In this document: positions 25,605 to 35,022 of the stretch, piece by piece
Layout of the letters: each line of letters opens with the position of its first letter
How positions within the stretch are numbered: position 1 is the stretch's first letter
Assembly (NCBI RefSeq): GCF_900130065.1
Contig: NZ_FQXV01000001.1
Location: 388,418-452,417, forward strand
Source: Sporobacter termitidis DSM 10068
Lineage (GTDB): Bacteria; Bacillota; Clostridia; Oscillospirales; Oscillospiraceae
DNA: 64,000 nucleotides
Reading direction: 5' to 3'
The notes under the pieces: generated by a model
What the model was told of the DNA's origin: nothing
Seen by the model: the letters and a program-made list of their open reading frames with translations, nothing else
The model's database searches: none
Made by a program: the position numbers and the translations under genes

Positions 25605-25686
25605 GAGCGGGGTACGGGGCGCAGCCCCGAAACGGGGTCACAGGGGCGGAGCCCCTAAGCGGGGCATGGGGCGCAGCCCCATACCT
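25605..25686. repeat. GC-rich palindromic repeat array
   Basis: GGGGCGCAGCCCC occurs twice, with a GGGGCGGAGCCCC variant between. The array ends exactly at the stop of the next gene and resembles 19218-19310. Confidence 0.7.
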
Positions 25687-26496
25687 CTACTGGGCGGGCG
25701 GGTGGGCTTCTTCTTCCTCGGTCTTGCTCCGGAGGTTTCTGAGAAAGACGACGGCGTTCACAAAGGCGTTGACCAGCGTGAGGGCAAAGATGATCTTGAC
25801 CGGCAGGGATACGGCGTCGGCCAAAACGACGGCGCAGAAGAAAATCGTCACCAGATAGCTGAACACCATCCTGCCCGTCACCGCTTTCCGGAAAACGAAG
25901 CCCGCACTGAAATAATAGCTAAGCGCGGCGCCGGCGATGGCCAGGCATTGGTAGCTGAAACGGAGAACCACCGGGTTCGCCGCGTTGTTTTTATACAGGA
26001 GAATCAGCCAGAAGCAGAAAAAAATGGACGGCACCACGGAAAACAGGGCCAGCTCTCCCCCGCCGCGCCCTTTGTACGCCCCCCGCGCCAGAAACATCAG
26101 CGATATCGCCGCGACGACGCCCAGGAAAACAAAGATGAGGTCGAGAATCGACAGGGCGTCCATGGCGTAGACGTTGAAAAAATACAGGACGTTGGCGGCG
26201 ATCCAGACGATCCCCAGGGCAAATGAAACCGCGAAATATGAAAACCCTCCGTGCGCGAAAGCGCCGGCGTAGTCGTTTTCCGCCTTCAGCCGGGCCGATA
26301 TCAGAATTCCGGCGGCGACCGCCAGCACGGTCACGGCAATGGAGACGACGATGAGAATCGTCGTGACGGCGGCGCCTCTGACCGCAAAGCCGGTTGTCAG
26401 GTCAAAGGCGGTGTTGACTTCTGTCCGCCTGAGCAAAAATCCGATCACCCCGGCGATCAGGGCAAAAACCGGAATAACGACAGCACTCTTACGCAT
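25687..26496 (-). CDS. Polytopic membrane protein of unknown function
   Basis: A 269-residue hydrophobic protein with about eight predicted membrane helices and a short acidic, proline-ended cytoplasmic tail (TEEEEAHPPAQ). No catalytic or transport motif is recognisable. AGGACG precedes the ATG. It is transcribed alone, divergently from spoIID. The stop codon is embedded at the edge of a GC-rich repeat, so the last residues may have been altered by repeat insertion. Confidence 0.75.
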   Translation of the reverse strand: MRKSAVVIPVFALIAGVIGFLLRRTEVNTAFDLTTGFAVRGAAVTTILIVVSIAVTVLAVAAGILISARLKAENDYAGAFAHGGFSYFAVSFALGIVWIAANVLYFFNVYAMDALSILDLIFVFLGVVAAISLMFLARGAYKGRGGGELALFSVVPSIFFCFWLILLYKNNAANPVVLRFSYQCLAIAGAALSYYFSAGFVFRKAVTGRMVFSYLVTIFFCAVVLADAVSLPVKIIFALTLVNAFVNAVVFLRNLRSKTEEEEAHPPAQ

Positions 26497-26638
26497 ATTT
26501 ATCGTCCTGTTCCAATAGAATTATTTATGACATAGAAGACAAGCCTCAATAAAGGCGGGAGCGTTAAATTCCAGGATAATCCGCTGAGCTATTGTACATC
26601 AGAACAGCCGTTCCGTCAACGCTCCTTGGAGGGATACC

Positions 26639-27679
26639 ATGAAAAAAGTCATACTCGTCGCGCTTGTGCTTTCGGTGTTCGCGCTGGCTTTTTCGGTCAT
26701 CGTGGCCGCCGGGAACCCGATCGGTGAAGCGCCCTCCCCCGGCGCCACATCGGCGCCTTCTCCCTCCGCCGGCCCGCCGGACGGCGCTTCTCCGGACGCC
26801 GAATACGTGTATCAGGACGACGACGTTCCGGTGCGCCTTTTAAATGCCGGGACCGTGACGACGCTGCCGATGTCCCAGTATCTTGTGGGCGTCGTGGCCG
26901 CCGAAATGCCCGCCACGTTCGGCGATGAGGCGCTGAAGGCGCAGGCGGTCGCCGCGCGGACAGAGACGCTGTACCACATCCTCGAGTACAAATCGCCCAC
27001 CCATCCCGACGCCGACGTCTGCTCCGACCCCGCCGACTGCCAGGCTTACAAGACCGACGACGAGCTCCGCGCCAAATGGGGCGCAGACTATGACGCTTAC
27101 ATCAAAAAGATCGCGGCGGCCGTCCAGGCTACGGACGGCGAGTGCCTTGTATATGCCGGCGAGCCCATTCAGGCCGTCTTCCACTCCTCCTCCGCCGGCC
27201 AGACGGCAAACAGCGGCGAGGTCTGGCAAAGCAGCCTGCCGTACCTGACCAGTGTCAAAAGCCCCGAGTCCTCGTCCAACGTGCCCAATTACGTGTCCAC
27301 CGTCGTCGTATCGCTGTCGGACTTCAAATCCACCGTCCTGAACTATTACCCGAAGGCCGTATTTCCAAAGGACGAAAGCCAATGGGTGACGGACATCACC
27401 CAATCGCCCAGCGGGCGCCTGAGCACGTTAAAGCTCGGCGGCGTGACGGTCAGCGGAACGTCGCTGCGGGCTATGTTCGGCCTGCGCTCCACCGCCGCGT
27501 CCATTTCCGTGGACGACCAAAACGTGACGTTTACTACGACCGGCTACGGCCACGGCGTGGGCATGAGCCAGTACGGGGCCAACACATTCGCCGCCGAGGG
27601 CAAAAGCTACAGGGATATCCTGACCTGGTACTACACCGGTGTCCAGTTCGCCGAGGAAAAAACGTTCTTCAGCAAGTGA
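26639..27679 (+). CDS. spoIID: SpoIID-family sporulation protein / lytic transglycosylase
   Basis: The 346-residue protein has an N-terminal membrane anchor (about 5-25) and a Pro/Ser/Ala-rich linker (27-58), then the SpoIID domain. Landmarks are MSQYLVGVVAAEMPATF (with the catalytic-type Glu), EALKAQAVAARTE, VFHSSSAGQTANSGEVW and the C-terminal GYGHGVGMSQYGAN. SpoIID trims peptidoglycan during forespore engulfment in the mother cell. The presence of this gene supports a sporulating host. It could be a vegetative SpoIID/LytB paralogue, since spoIIQ and spoIIID are not adjacent. Confidence 0.9.
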   Translation: MKKVILVALVLSVFALAFSVIVAAGNPIGEAPSPGATSAPSPSAGPPDGASPDAEYVYQDDDVPVRLLNAGTVTTLPMSQYLVGVVAAEMPATFGDEALKAQAVAARTETLYHILEYKSPTHPDADVCSDPADCQAYKTDDELRAKWGADYDAYIKKIAAAVQATDGECLVYAGEPIQAVFHSSSAGQTANSGEVWQSSLPYLTSVKSPESSSNVPNYVSTVVVSLSDFKSTVLNYYPKAVFPKDESQWVTDITQSPSGRLSTLKLGGVTVSGTSLRAMFGLRSTAASISVDDQNVTFTTTGYGHGVGMSQYGANTFAAEGKSYRDILTWYYTGVQFAEEKTFFSK

Positions 27680-27683
27680 CTGC

Positions 27684-27714
27684 GCATCCGGGCGCCTCCG
27701 CCCGGATGCTTTCC
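27684..27714 (+). terminator. Terminator of spoIID
   Basis: An 11-bp stem (27684-27694 with 27699-27709) is followed by TTTCCTTTC. Confidence 0.75.
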
Positions 27715-27820
27715 TTTCAGAGCGCGGCGGCAGCGAAGCTGCCATTATACATTATATATTGTAAATATGCCTTCAATGTTATAAAATAATTCAGCAATTT
27801 AATTCATTGGAGGAAAATTC

Positions 27821-28990
27821 ATGGACTACGCCGCAGAGTCGCTCCGTCTGCATTACGCATGGGCCGGCAAAATCGATTATGCACCGAAAATGGAGGTTAA
27901 AGACAGGGAGGCGCTCTCCTTGGCGTATACGCCGGGCGTGGCGCAGCCCTGTCTTGAAATACAAAAGGACTTGAATAAGAGCTACGAGCTCACCGGGCGG
28001 CACAACCTGGTGGCCGTCGTCACCGACGGCTCGGCCGTCCTGGGCCTGGGCGACATCGGCCCCGAGGCCGGGATGCCCGTCATGGAGGGCAAATGCGTCC
28101 TGTTCAAGGCCTTCGGCGGCGTGGACGCCGTTCCCCTCTGTATCCGCTCCAAGGACGTGGACGAGATCGTCAAAACCGTATCCCTTCTGGCCGGGAGCTT
28201 CGGCGGCATCAATCTGGAGGACATCGCCGCGCCGCGCTGCTTCGAGATCGAGCGCAAGCTCAAGAAAAAATGCGATATCCCCATCTTTCACGACGACCAG
28301 CACGGCACCGCCGTGGTCGTCCTGGCCGCGCTGTTAAACGCGCTGAAGCTGACGGGCCGCCGCCTGGAGGACGTCAGCGTCGTCACCTCGGGCGCCGGCG
28401 CGGCGGGCATCGCCATTATCAAGCTCCTCATCTCGCTGGGACTCAAAAACGTCGTCCTGTGCGACCGGGAGGGCGCCATCTACAAGGGGCGCAAAAAGCT
28501 CAACGGCGCCAAGGAGGAGATTGCTAAAATCACCAATCCCGAAAAAAGAAGGGGCACTCTCGCCGAGGTCATCCAGGGCGCCGACGTGTTCATCGGCGTG
28601 TCCGCTCCCGGGGCGGTAACGCCGGACATGGTGCGCTCCATGGCCAAGGACCCCATCCTCTTCCCCATGGCAAACCCCGTGCCCGAGATCATGCCGGACG
28701 ACGCCCTTGCGGCCGGCGCCGCCATCGTCGGCACAGGCCGCAGCGACTTTCCGAACCAGATCAACAACGTGCTGGCCTTCCCCGGCATTTTCCGCGGCGC
28801 GCTGGACGTCCGCGCCTCGGACATCAACGACGCCATGAAGCTGGCCGCCGCCAGAGCCCTGGCCGATCTCGTGGGGGGCGAGCTCTCCAGGGATAAAATC
28901 ATCCCCGAGCCCTTCGACCCCCGCGTCGGCCCCGCCGTCGCCGAAGCCGTCCGCCAGGCAGCCCGCGAAACAGGCGTGGCAAGGATATAA
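27821..28990 (+). CDS. NAD(P)-dependent malic enzyme
   Basis: A 389-residue short-form bacterial malic enzyme that decarboxylates malate to pyruvate and CO2 with NAD(P). Visible are [13 protein letters not shown] (active-site Tyr loop), [15 protein letters not shown], the metal-site ED and [10 protein letters not shown], the Rossmann motif [10 protein letters not shown], and ANPVPEI. GGAGG sets the start. It is monocistronic with its own terminator. Confidence 0.93.
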   Translation: MDYAAESLRLHYAWAGKIDYAPKMEVKDREALSLAYTPGVAQPCLEIQKDLNKSYELTGRHNLVAVVTDGSAVLGLGDIGPEAGMPVMEGKCVLFKAFGGVDAVPLCIRSKDVDEIVKTVSLLAGSFGGINLEDIAAPRCFEIERKLKKKCDIPIFHDDQHGTAVVVLAALLNALKLTGRRLEDVSVVTSGAGAAGIAIIKLLISLGLKNVVLCDREGAIYKGRKKLNGAKEEIAKITNPEKRRGTLAEVIQGADVFIGVSAPGAVTPDMVRSMAKDPILFPMANPVPEIMPDDALAAGAAIVGTGRSDFPNQINNVLAFPGIFRGALDVRASDINDAMKLAAARALADLVGGELSRDKIIPEPFDPRVGPAVAEAVRQAARETGVARI

Positions 28991-29018
28991 AAAAATAGGT
29001 TTTTTGACAAGCTGAGAC

Positions 29019-29048
29019 GGCGGACGATTGAATCGTCCGCCGCCTTTT
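29019..29048 (+). terminator. Terminator of the malic enzyme gene
   Basis: GGCGGACGA (29019-29027) pairs with TCGTCCGCC (29033-29041), followed by GCCTTTTATT. Confidence 0.8.
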
Positions 29049-29677
29049 ATTACGATCAAGCATGACTCAAGGCGTAATCTATTCGCCCCCTGAACAGAAA
29101 CAAACCCTTTGTCCAGAATACATCAATAATTATAAAGGACCTTCCCCCTGGGGAAGGTGGCGCGGAGCGCCGGATGAGGGCTTATGCCGCTCCCACAAGA
29201 GCGGTGGGATCATTCATCCCGCCCCATATAAAATTGGACGGGGGGTTGTAGGGCGTGACGACTCGGCACGCCGTCTGTCCTTATCCAGCGTATCCGCCGC
29301 GTCCATAAACCGGACGCCAATAGCCGCCAGCTTAAACTTCCTGCGGGTGGCCACACGGTCATCGTATCACCCAAAATCCCCGTCCCCCGTGTTATACTTA
29401 CCTTGAAATAAATCGTCCCTCAGAGACCGGCAAAAATTCCGGACCGGCAAAAAAATATATATAAACATATGCGAAAACGAGATTTTCAAAAACCGATTAT
29501 CCAGCAGCCGCAGCGCTTTGACGCCTGTTCCGGCCGGCAAAATTTAATACTTTCGTAATAATTCACCGAAAATATCCGCCCAAACAGGGCCGTTTCTGAA
29601 AAATACAAGCCGAATTTCCGAAATACCACGGCAAAAATCAATTTTACCCGGCCTTTTCAGGGCAATACAAAGCGTTT
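29049..29677. other. Gene-free region with repeat fragments
   Basis: About 630 bases without a supported gene. It holds a CTTCCCC-type repeat at 29142-29188. A minus-strand stretch near 29250-29350 reads as a short protein-like remnant (FKLAAIGVRFMDAAD), too degraded to name. Otherwise I see nothing. Confidence 0.45.
29142..29188 (+). repeat. CTTCCCC/GGGGAAGG intergenic repeat
   Basis: The block contains CCTTCCCCCTGGGGAAGG followed by TGGCGCGGAGCGCCGGATG. I recognise this as a repeat type common between genes of Oscillospirales and relatives. Confidence 0.65.
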
Positions 29678-31105
29678 TTAGCGCCTCCGATATAAGCTTT
29701 TATCGTTCCCCTGCCTGTCGAGCCTGTCAAAATGCTCCCTTGTGAGCTTCACCACGACACCGGAGAGGGCGAGGACGGCGATGAGGTTCGGGATGGCCAT
29801 GAGGCCGTTCAGCGTGTCGGCGACCTGCCAGATAAAGTCCAGGTCCAGCGTCGCGCCCGCGACGGTGACAAGCACGTAAACGAACTGATAAACGGGGATG
29901 CTCCGGCTGCCGAAAAGATATTCGGCGCACCGGACGCCGTACAGCGACCAGCCCAAAACGGTGGCCAGAGCGAACATGGACATGCCGACGGCGATGATGA
30001 CGCCGGCGGCCTTGCCGCCGAAGACAGTGGCAAACGCCGAGATGTTCAGCGCGATGGACCCGTTCGAGCCGTAATTTATATCGATCCCGCTCATGAGGAG
30101 CGTGAGGCCCGTGATCGTGCACATAACGATCGTATCCAGAAAGACCTCGAAGATGCCGAACATCCCCTGCTTTACGGGATTCGTCTCGCTTGTGGTGGCG
30201 TGGGCGATAGGCGCCGAGCCGAGCCCCGCCTCATTTGAAAACACGCCCCGCCGGAACCCCCAGCTGACGGCCGTCCTGACGGATATACCCGCCGCGCCGC
30301 CCGCGGCGGCGGCCGGTGAGAAGGCGTCGTTGAATATTTTGGCAAAAACGGCGCCGAGGCAATCAATATTGACGACAATGACGACGAGGGACGCGATGAT
30401 ATACACCGCCGCCATCAGCGGGACGAGCACCTCCGTCACGCGGCCGATCCGCTTAATGCCGCCGAACAGCGTCAGCGCCGTCAGCAGCGCCACGATGATC
30501 CCGACGGTCAGGTTGATGGTGCTTTTATACTGGCCGGCCCCGGGGATAAACGCCTGGACGGCGCTGTTTATGGACCCCGTCATATTGCCCACCTGGACGG
30601 CGTTGCCGACACCGAAGGCCGCCACGGCGCCAAATACGCAAAAAACTGCCGCCAGCCACTCGAAGTTCTTTCCCAGGCCGTTTTTGATGTAGTACATGGG
30701 CCCGCCGGCCCACTCCCCCGCCTTGTTCCGCTCCCGGAACCGGACAGCCAGGACGACCTCGGCGTACTTGGTGCACATACCGATAACGGCCGAAACCCAC
30801 AGCCAGAAGATCGAGCCGGCGCCGCCCAGGGTCACCGCCGAGGTGATGCCCGCGATATTCCCCGTACCCACGGTGGACGCCAGCGCTGTGGTGAGTGCCT
30901 GAAAGGGCGTGACGTCGCCCTTGCTGGACTTTTGCTTTGAAAAGGCCTTGCCGATGGTATTTTTCATGGCGTAGCGGAAGCGAAATATCTGGACAAAATG
31001 CGTGCGGAAGCTCAGATATACGCCGACCCCGACGATGAGCGCCAGCATCGGTATCCCCCACACCAGGCCGCTGATGGCCTCGTTCAGCTCCTTAAGCCAC
31101 TCCAT
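29678..31105 (-). CDS. alsT: Sodium:alanine symporter (AGCS family)
   Basis: A 475-residue membrane protein with about ten to eleven helices. AGCS signatures are present: FRYAMKNT, GDVTPFQALTTALASTVGTGNIAG (substrate and Na+ site), GPMYYIKNG, and RRGVFSNEAGLGSAPIAHA. It imports alanine or glycine with sodium. I chose ATG 31105 because AAGGAGA lies just upstream; a longer frame to 31141 adds a non-conserved basic leader. The gene is divergent from ptb. Confidence 0.92.
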   Translation of the reverse strand: MEWLKELNEAISGLVWGIPMLALIVGVGVYLSFRTHFVQIFRFRYAMKNTIGKAFSKQKSSKGDVTPFQALTTALASTVGTGNIAGITSAVTLGGAGSIFWLWVSAVIGMCTKYAEVVLAVRFRERNKAGEWAGGPMYYIKNGLGKNFEWLAAVFCVFGAVAAFGVGNAVQVGNMTGSINSAVQAFIPGAGQYKSTINLTVGIIVALLTALTLFGGIKRIGRVTEVLVPLMAAVYIIASLVVIVVNIDCLGAVFAKIFNDAFSPAAAAGGAAGISVRTAVSWGFRRGVFSNEAGLGSAPIAHATTSETNPVKQGMFGIFEVFLDTIVMCTITGLTLLMSGIDINYGSNGSIALNISAFATVFGGKAAGVIIAVGMSMFALATVLGWSLYGVRCAEYLFGSRSIPVYQFVYVLVTVAGATLDLDFIWQVADTLNGLMAIPNLIAVLALSGVVVKLTREHFDRLDRQGNDKSLYRRR

Positions 31106-31374
31106 AACCGTCTCCTTACGTGCCGCAAATCTGCCCGGCAAACAGACATGTCCGGTTTATAAGCATATGAAAAAGGGGCGGAGGTCAGAACAAAACGATA
31201 TAAAATAACGGGCCGCGCCATTGAACTGACTCATTAAAAATGTTAATATATTATGAACGAAATGAGCAGTTCTCAACAAGCCGCCGGGATCAGAGCAAGA
31301 GACGTCGCCGGGCGGCACGGTTCAACGCCGTTATATTGAAATGACGCCGCATTCTAAGGACCGGAGGAAAATGT

Positions 31375-32289
31375 ATGAAAATCACATGTTTCGAGGACCT
31401 GGCCGCCGAAGCAAAAAGGATGGCGAAAAAGACGGTCATCGCCGTCGTGGAAGCGCAGGACGAGCACACGCTCGAATCCGTTATCCAGGCCACAAAGGAC
31501 GGGATCATGGTTCCCGCCCTCATCGGCAACGAGGCGCGCATCAGGGCGCTGCTGGCGCGCTTCGGCGCCGACCCCGGCGGGTTCGATATCGTCCCGGCAA
31601 ACGGCGCGGAGGATTCTCTCCAAAAGGCCGTGGCGCTCATCAAGGCCGGCAAAGCCGGCGCCATCATGAAGGGCATCCTGGAATCCGGCCAGTTCATGAA
31701 GGCGATTCTCGACAAGGAAAACGGCCTCATCCCGGCGGGCGGCAAGCTCTCGCTCATCGGCTTTTACGAGGCGCCGAAATATCACAAGCTTTTCGCCGTC
31801 AGCGATTTCGGCCTCAATACTTATCCGGACCTGGCGCTCAAAAGGATCATCATCGAAAACGCCGTCCGGCTTCTGCACGCTCTCGGCCATGAAAGTCCGA
31901 AGGTCGCCGTGCTCTCCTCTGTGGAAAAGGTCAATCCGAAAATGCCCGACGCGGTGGATGGCGGCGCGCTGAAGGAGATGAACCAGCGCGGCGAACTTTC
32001 CGGCTGCATTGTGGAGGGCCCCATCTCCTTTGACCTGGCCACGAGCGCGGAGGCCGCCCGGATCAAGGGGTACTTAAGCCCCGTGGCCGGTGACGCCGAC
32101 CTTCTGATCGTCCCGGACATCGCCGCCGGCAATATGCTTGTCAAGTGCCTGACCGGCTTCGGCGGCGCCCGGACAGCCGGCACGGTCCTCGGGGCGGCTG
32201 TGCCCGTCATCCTCACCTCCCGTTCCGCCGAGGCCTCGGATAAGTACTATTCCATCGCGCTGGCCGCGTGCGCGGCGGCGGGCTTTTAG
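31375..32289 (+). CDS. ptb: Phosphate butyryltransferase
   Basis: The 304-residue enzyme converts butyryl-CoA and phosphate to butyryl-phosphate. Features are GAIMKGILESGQFMKAIL, LNTYPDLALKR, VAVLSSVEKVNPKMPD and VPDIAAGNMLVKCL. It lies directly before butyrate kinase, the classical clostridial pair. Related phosphate acyltransferases use branched or acetyl groups, so the exact acyl chain is not certain. GGAGG precedes the ATG. Confidence 0.92.
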   Translation: MKITCFEDLAAEAKRMAKKTVIAVVEAQDEHTLESVIQATKDGIMVPALIGNEARIRALLARFGADPGGFDIVPANGAEDSLQKAVALIKAGKAGAIMKGILESGQFMKAILDKENGLIPAGGKLSLIGFYEAPKYHKLFAVSDFGLNTYPDLALKRIIIENAVRLLHALGHESPKVAVLSSVEKVNPKMPDAVDGGALKEMNQRGELSGCIVEGPISFDLATSAEAARIKGYLSPVAGDADLLIVPDIAAGNMLVKCLTGFGGARTAGTVLGAAVPVILTSRSAEASDKYYSIALAACAAAGF

Positions 32290-32307
32290 AGGGGGGCTTT
32301 GATCGGA

Positions 32308-33408
32308 ATGAACAAGAACATCAGGATACTGGCGGTCAACCCCGGCTCCACCTCCACAAAAATTGCCCTCTTCGACAACGAAAACGAGGTATTCAGCGAG
32401 ACCATCCGCCACGCTCCCGAAGAGCTGAAGACGTTTAAGGAGATTCAGGACCAGTTGGATTACCGGCGCGATACGGTGGAAAGGACGATGGAGGCCCGGG
32501 GCTATCCCCTGGCGGACGTCGACGTCTTCGTCGGCCGCGGCGGCGGCCTTTTGCCGCTTGTGGGCGGCACATACCAGGTCACGGCGCTTTTGGCCGAGCA
32601 CGCCAGCCGCGGCATGTCGGGCCAGCACCCGGCGCAGCTGGCCTCTCAGATCTGCCGCCAGTTCGCCGAACGATACGGCAAAAAGGCCTACGTCGTCAAT
32701 CCCCCCGACGTGGACGAGTTTGAGGACATCGCCCGCGTCACCGGCCTGAGAGGCGTTTACAGGGAGAGCCACGTCCACGCCCTCAACCAGAAGGAGATCG
32801 CCCTCCGGTTCTGCGCCGCCCGCGGCCTCAAGTACGAGGACGTCAACCTCATCATCTGCCACATCGGCGGCGGCATTTCCATCACGGCCCACAAAAAAGG
32901 CCGCATGATCGACTCCAACGACATCATCAAGGGCTCCGGCCCCATGACGCCGACGCGGGCCGGCGATATGGCATATATGAAGATCGTCGACATGGCCTAC
33001 AGCGGCGACTACACAAAAAAAGAGCTTACCGACAAGCTCAACAAAAACGGCGGCCTGATGGACCACTTCGGCACAGCCGACACGCGGCAGGTGCTCTCCC
33101 TGGCCGAAAGCGGCGACAAATACGCCGCGCTGATCTATGACGGCATGATCTATCAAAACGCCAAATATGTCGGCGCCATGGCCGTGGCGCTCAAGGGAAA
33201 GGTCGACGCCATTATCCTCACCGGCGGCGTCTCCAACGGCAAATATTTTACGGATAAAATGACGGAATACATCGGCTGGATCGCCGAGGTCGTCGTCATG
33301 CCCGGCGAATTCGAGCTGGAAGCGCTGGCTGCCGGCGCCCTCCGCGCCGCACGTGGTCAAGAACCCCCAAAGCTCTATACCGGCATCCCCGTCTGGAACG
33401 GCTTTTAG
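32308..33408 (+). CDS. buk: Butyrate kinase
   Basis: An ASKHA-fold acyl kinase of about 366 residues that makes butyrate and ATP from butyryl-phosphate. The opening LAVNPGSTSTKIALF is diagnostic; FVGRGGGLLPL, HIGGGISITAHKKGRMID and ILTGGVSN follow. ATG 32308 matches the usual family N-terminus; a TTG at 32299 four bases after GAGGGG is an alternative. The ptb-buk pair supports butyrate formation without butyryl-CoA:acetate transferase. Confidence 0.93.
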   Translation: MNKNIRILAVNPGSTSTKIALFDNENEVFSETIRHAPEELKTFKEIQDQLDYRRDTVERTMEARGYPLADVDVFVGRGGGLLPLVGGTYQVTALLAEHASRGMSGQHPAQLASQICRQFAERYGKKAYVVNPPDVDEFEDIARVTGLRGVYRESHVHALNQKEIALRFCAARGLKYEDVNLIICHIGGGISITAHKKGRMIDSNDIIKGSGPMTPTRAGDMAYMKIVDMAYSGDYTKKELTDKLNKNGGLMDHFGTADTRQVLSLAESGDKYAALIYDGMIYQNAKYVGAMAVALKGKVDAIILTGGVSNGKYFTDKMTEYIGWIAEVVVMPGEFELEALAAGALRAARGQEPPKLYTGIPVWNGF

Positions 33409-33438
33409 CCCGCCGATAGCCGATATTTAAATATTTAA

Positions 33439-33466
33439 AAGAACGCCCTTTAGCGGCGTTCTTTTT
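33439..33466 (+). terminator. Terminator of ptb-buk
   Basis: AAGAACGCC (33439-33447) pairs with GGCGTTCTT (33455-33463), followed by TTT. Confidence 0.85.
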
Positions 33467-33632
33467 GCGTTATTACAGCGTTTTCCCGGCGGCATCAATC
33501 GCACCGGCCGCGGACTTCAGCATTATTTCATAGAACGACACTCTTCTCCTGGCGTTTTTCATTAAAAATTATGGTAACATTCGTACATCTGTAACAAATT
33601 ATTAAATATTTGGTTAAATAAATTACAAATAG

Positions 33633-33661
33633 TTGACATTACTAAGGCAAAGTGTTACAAT
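33633..33661 (+). promoter_or_regulatory. Sigma-A promoter of the NlpC/P60 gene
   Basis: TTGACA (33633-33638) and TACAAT (33656-33661) are spaced by 17 bases. Several TGTAAC/GTTACA motifs surround it (33571, 33591, 33655, 33665), which may be regulator sites. The leader to the start codon is about 95 bases. Confidence 0.75.
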
Positions 33662-33763
33662 TCGTTACATTCCGGGTTTTTGGAACCGCCTCAACTGTGC
33701 TCCAGTCATTTCCCCCAGTCTGCAAAACTCCCTTCATTCTTATATAAATAAAAAGGATAGTTT

Positions 33764-34483
33764 ATGAAGCCTGCGAAGAAATCAGTTATTATAAGCGTGA
33801 CCGCCGCCGTCATCGCGTCGCTCCTGGTGACGACAGCCTCGGCGGAAGGCCTTTACTACACCGTCACGGCAGCGCGCATCGAGTCGAACGCGGCAGCGCT
33901 CCTGCTGCCGGCAAATGTCTCCCCCGATGCGGTGCAGCAAACGCTGCAGCCCGTCGTTTCCAAGGGTTCGGTCATCGCGGAAGGCTCGTTATCGGGCGAA
34001 CGCACGGTTCCCGTGGTCGTATCAGACCTGCAGTCCTCTTTCATCAGCGGCGCGACCGTGGAGGATATGCAATATGCCGCCGGTATGAGCGTCGCAAATT
34101 TTTCAAAGCAGTTCGACGGCTATAGATATGTTTATGGCTCCGCTTCTCCCAAAGCCGGATTTGACTGCTCGGGCCTTGTCTACTATGTCTACAGTCATTT
34201 TGGGTACATAGTGCCCAGAACGGCGCATCTGCAGTACAACAACGGGACCGCCGTGTCAAGAGCGGAGCTCCAGCCGGGCGACCTCGTATTTTTCGCCACA
34301 AACGGCGGCCATGCCATCACCCACGTCGGCATTTACATCGGCGGGAACAACTTTATCCACGCGGCAACGCGGAGTCAGGGCGTTATCGTCAGCAGCTTGG
34401 AAAGTGCTTACTGGGCGAAAACCCTTGTGGGTGCCAAACGAATCATCACACCTCAGGCCGCGCTGCAGGTGGCCTACCAATAA
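33764..34483 (+). CDS. Secreted NlpC/P60 cell-wall hydrolase
   Basis: The 239-residue protein has a signal peptide (basic KPAKKS, hydrophobic core, likely cleavage after ASA near residue 27). The N-terminal part is a spacer. The catalytic NlpC/P60 domain spans about 110-235: nucleophile Cys in FDCSGLVYYVY, then LQPGDLVFF, then His in HVGIYIGGNNFIHA. Such enzymes cut D-Glu-mDAP type bonds in peptidoglycan stems. It is a single gene behind a strong promoter. Confidence 0.92.
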   Translation: MKPAKKSVIISVTAAVIASLLVTTASAEGLYYTVTAARIESNAAALLLPANVSPDAVQQTLQPVVSKGSVIAEGSLSGERTVPVVVSDLQSSFISGATVEDMQYAAGMSVANFSKQFDGYRYVYGSASPKAGFDCSGLVYYVYSHFGYIVPRTAHLQYNNGTAVSRAELQPGDLVFFATNGGHAITHVGIYIGGNNFIHAATRSQGVIVSSLESAYWAKTLVGAKRIITPQAALQVAYQ

Positions 34484-34554
34484 GACCGATACGGCGCCGG
34501 AAATTCCCGGCGCCGCGCTTGTCATAAAAACTCTTTCAAACGCAACTTTTGGTA

Positions 34555-34583
34555 TTGACATTAAAAGACCTTAATGTTAATAT
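34555..34583 (+). promoter_or_regulatory. Promoter of tRNA-Leu
   Basis: TTGACA (34555-34560) and TAATAT (34578-34583) with a 17-base spacer, 17 bases before the tRNA. Confidence 0.8.
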
Positions 34584-34600
34584 ATCTAAGCTATCATCAC

Positions 34601-34688
34601 GCGCGAGTGGTGGAATTGGCAGACTCGCTAGATTCAGGTTCTAGTGCCCGTAACGGGCGTGGGGGTTCAAGTCCCCCCTCGCGCACCA
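34601..34688 (+). tRNA. tRNA-Leu (anticodon CAG)
   Basis: A complete 88-nt class II tRNA with encoded CCA. The acceptor stem is GCGCGAG/CTCGCGC. The anticodon arm is CTAGA-TTCAGGT-TCTAG with CAG at loop positions 3-5, the long variable arm is TGCCCGTAACGGGCG, and the T arm is GGGGGTTCAAGTCCCCC. Confidence 0.97.
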
Positions 34689-34690
34689 GA

Positions 34691-34733
34691 AAGAAGAGGC
34701 AAAAAAAGATTTATCTTTTTTGCCTCTTCTTTT
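34691..34733 (+). terminator. Terminator of tRNA-Leu
   Basis: A roughly 20-bp stem with one bulged A (34691-34710 with about 34713-34731) starts three bases after CCA. Confidence 0.88.
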
Positions 34734-35022
34734 GGGTTCCGCTCCCGCCGGTCGCTCCACCCGGTTTATTTGACATCCTCGGGTGAAATGAATTCGCCCT
34801 GCGGCGGCTCGCTTCGCTCACGTCGTGGAATTTTGCAATATAACTCCAGAGGAACAGGAAAACTTCGACAAGAGGCTTGTCTGTTCCTTTTCGCTCCGGC
34901 AAGGTATAATAGAAATAGATTTACTTTTTTACATACAGAACACAGATAACCAGAAATTCTTCGGAGTGAAATAATGACTATAGGAACTTATTAGCTTTGA
35001 TAACAACTGCGGAGAGAAAAGG
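34734..35022. other. Intergenic region before the pseudogene
   Basis: No supported gene. A TATAAT at about 34906-34911 may be the -10 of the following pseudogene, but I cannot place a convincing -35. Confidence 0.4.

Noticed and set aside
29062..29406. 114-codon frame after malic enzyme
   Set aside because: It runs through a known type of intergenic repeat and lacks a ribosome binding site.
32074..33360. 428-codon minus-strand frame opposite buk
   Set aside because: It is antisense to clear butyrate kinase motifs and arises from GC-rich third positions.
33661..33763. c-di-AMP (ydaO-type) riboswitch before the NlpC/P60 gene
   Set aside because: The leader is short and I cannot find the conserved ydaO core sequences.
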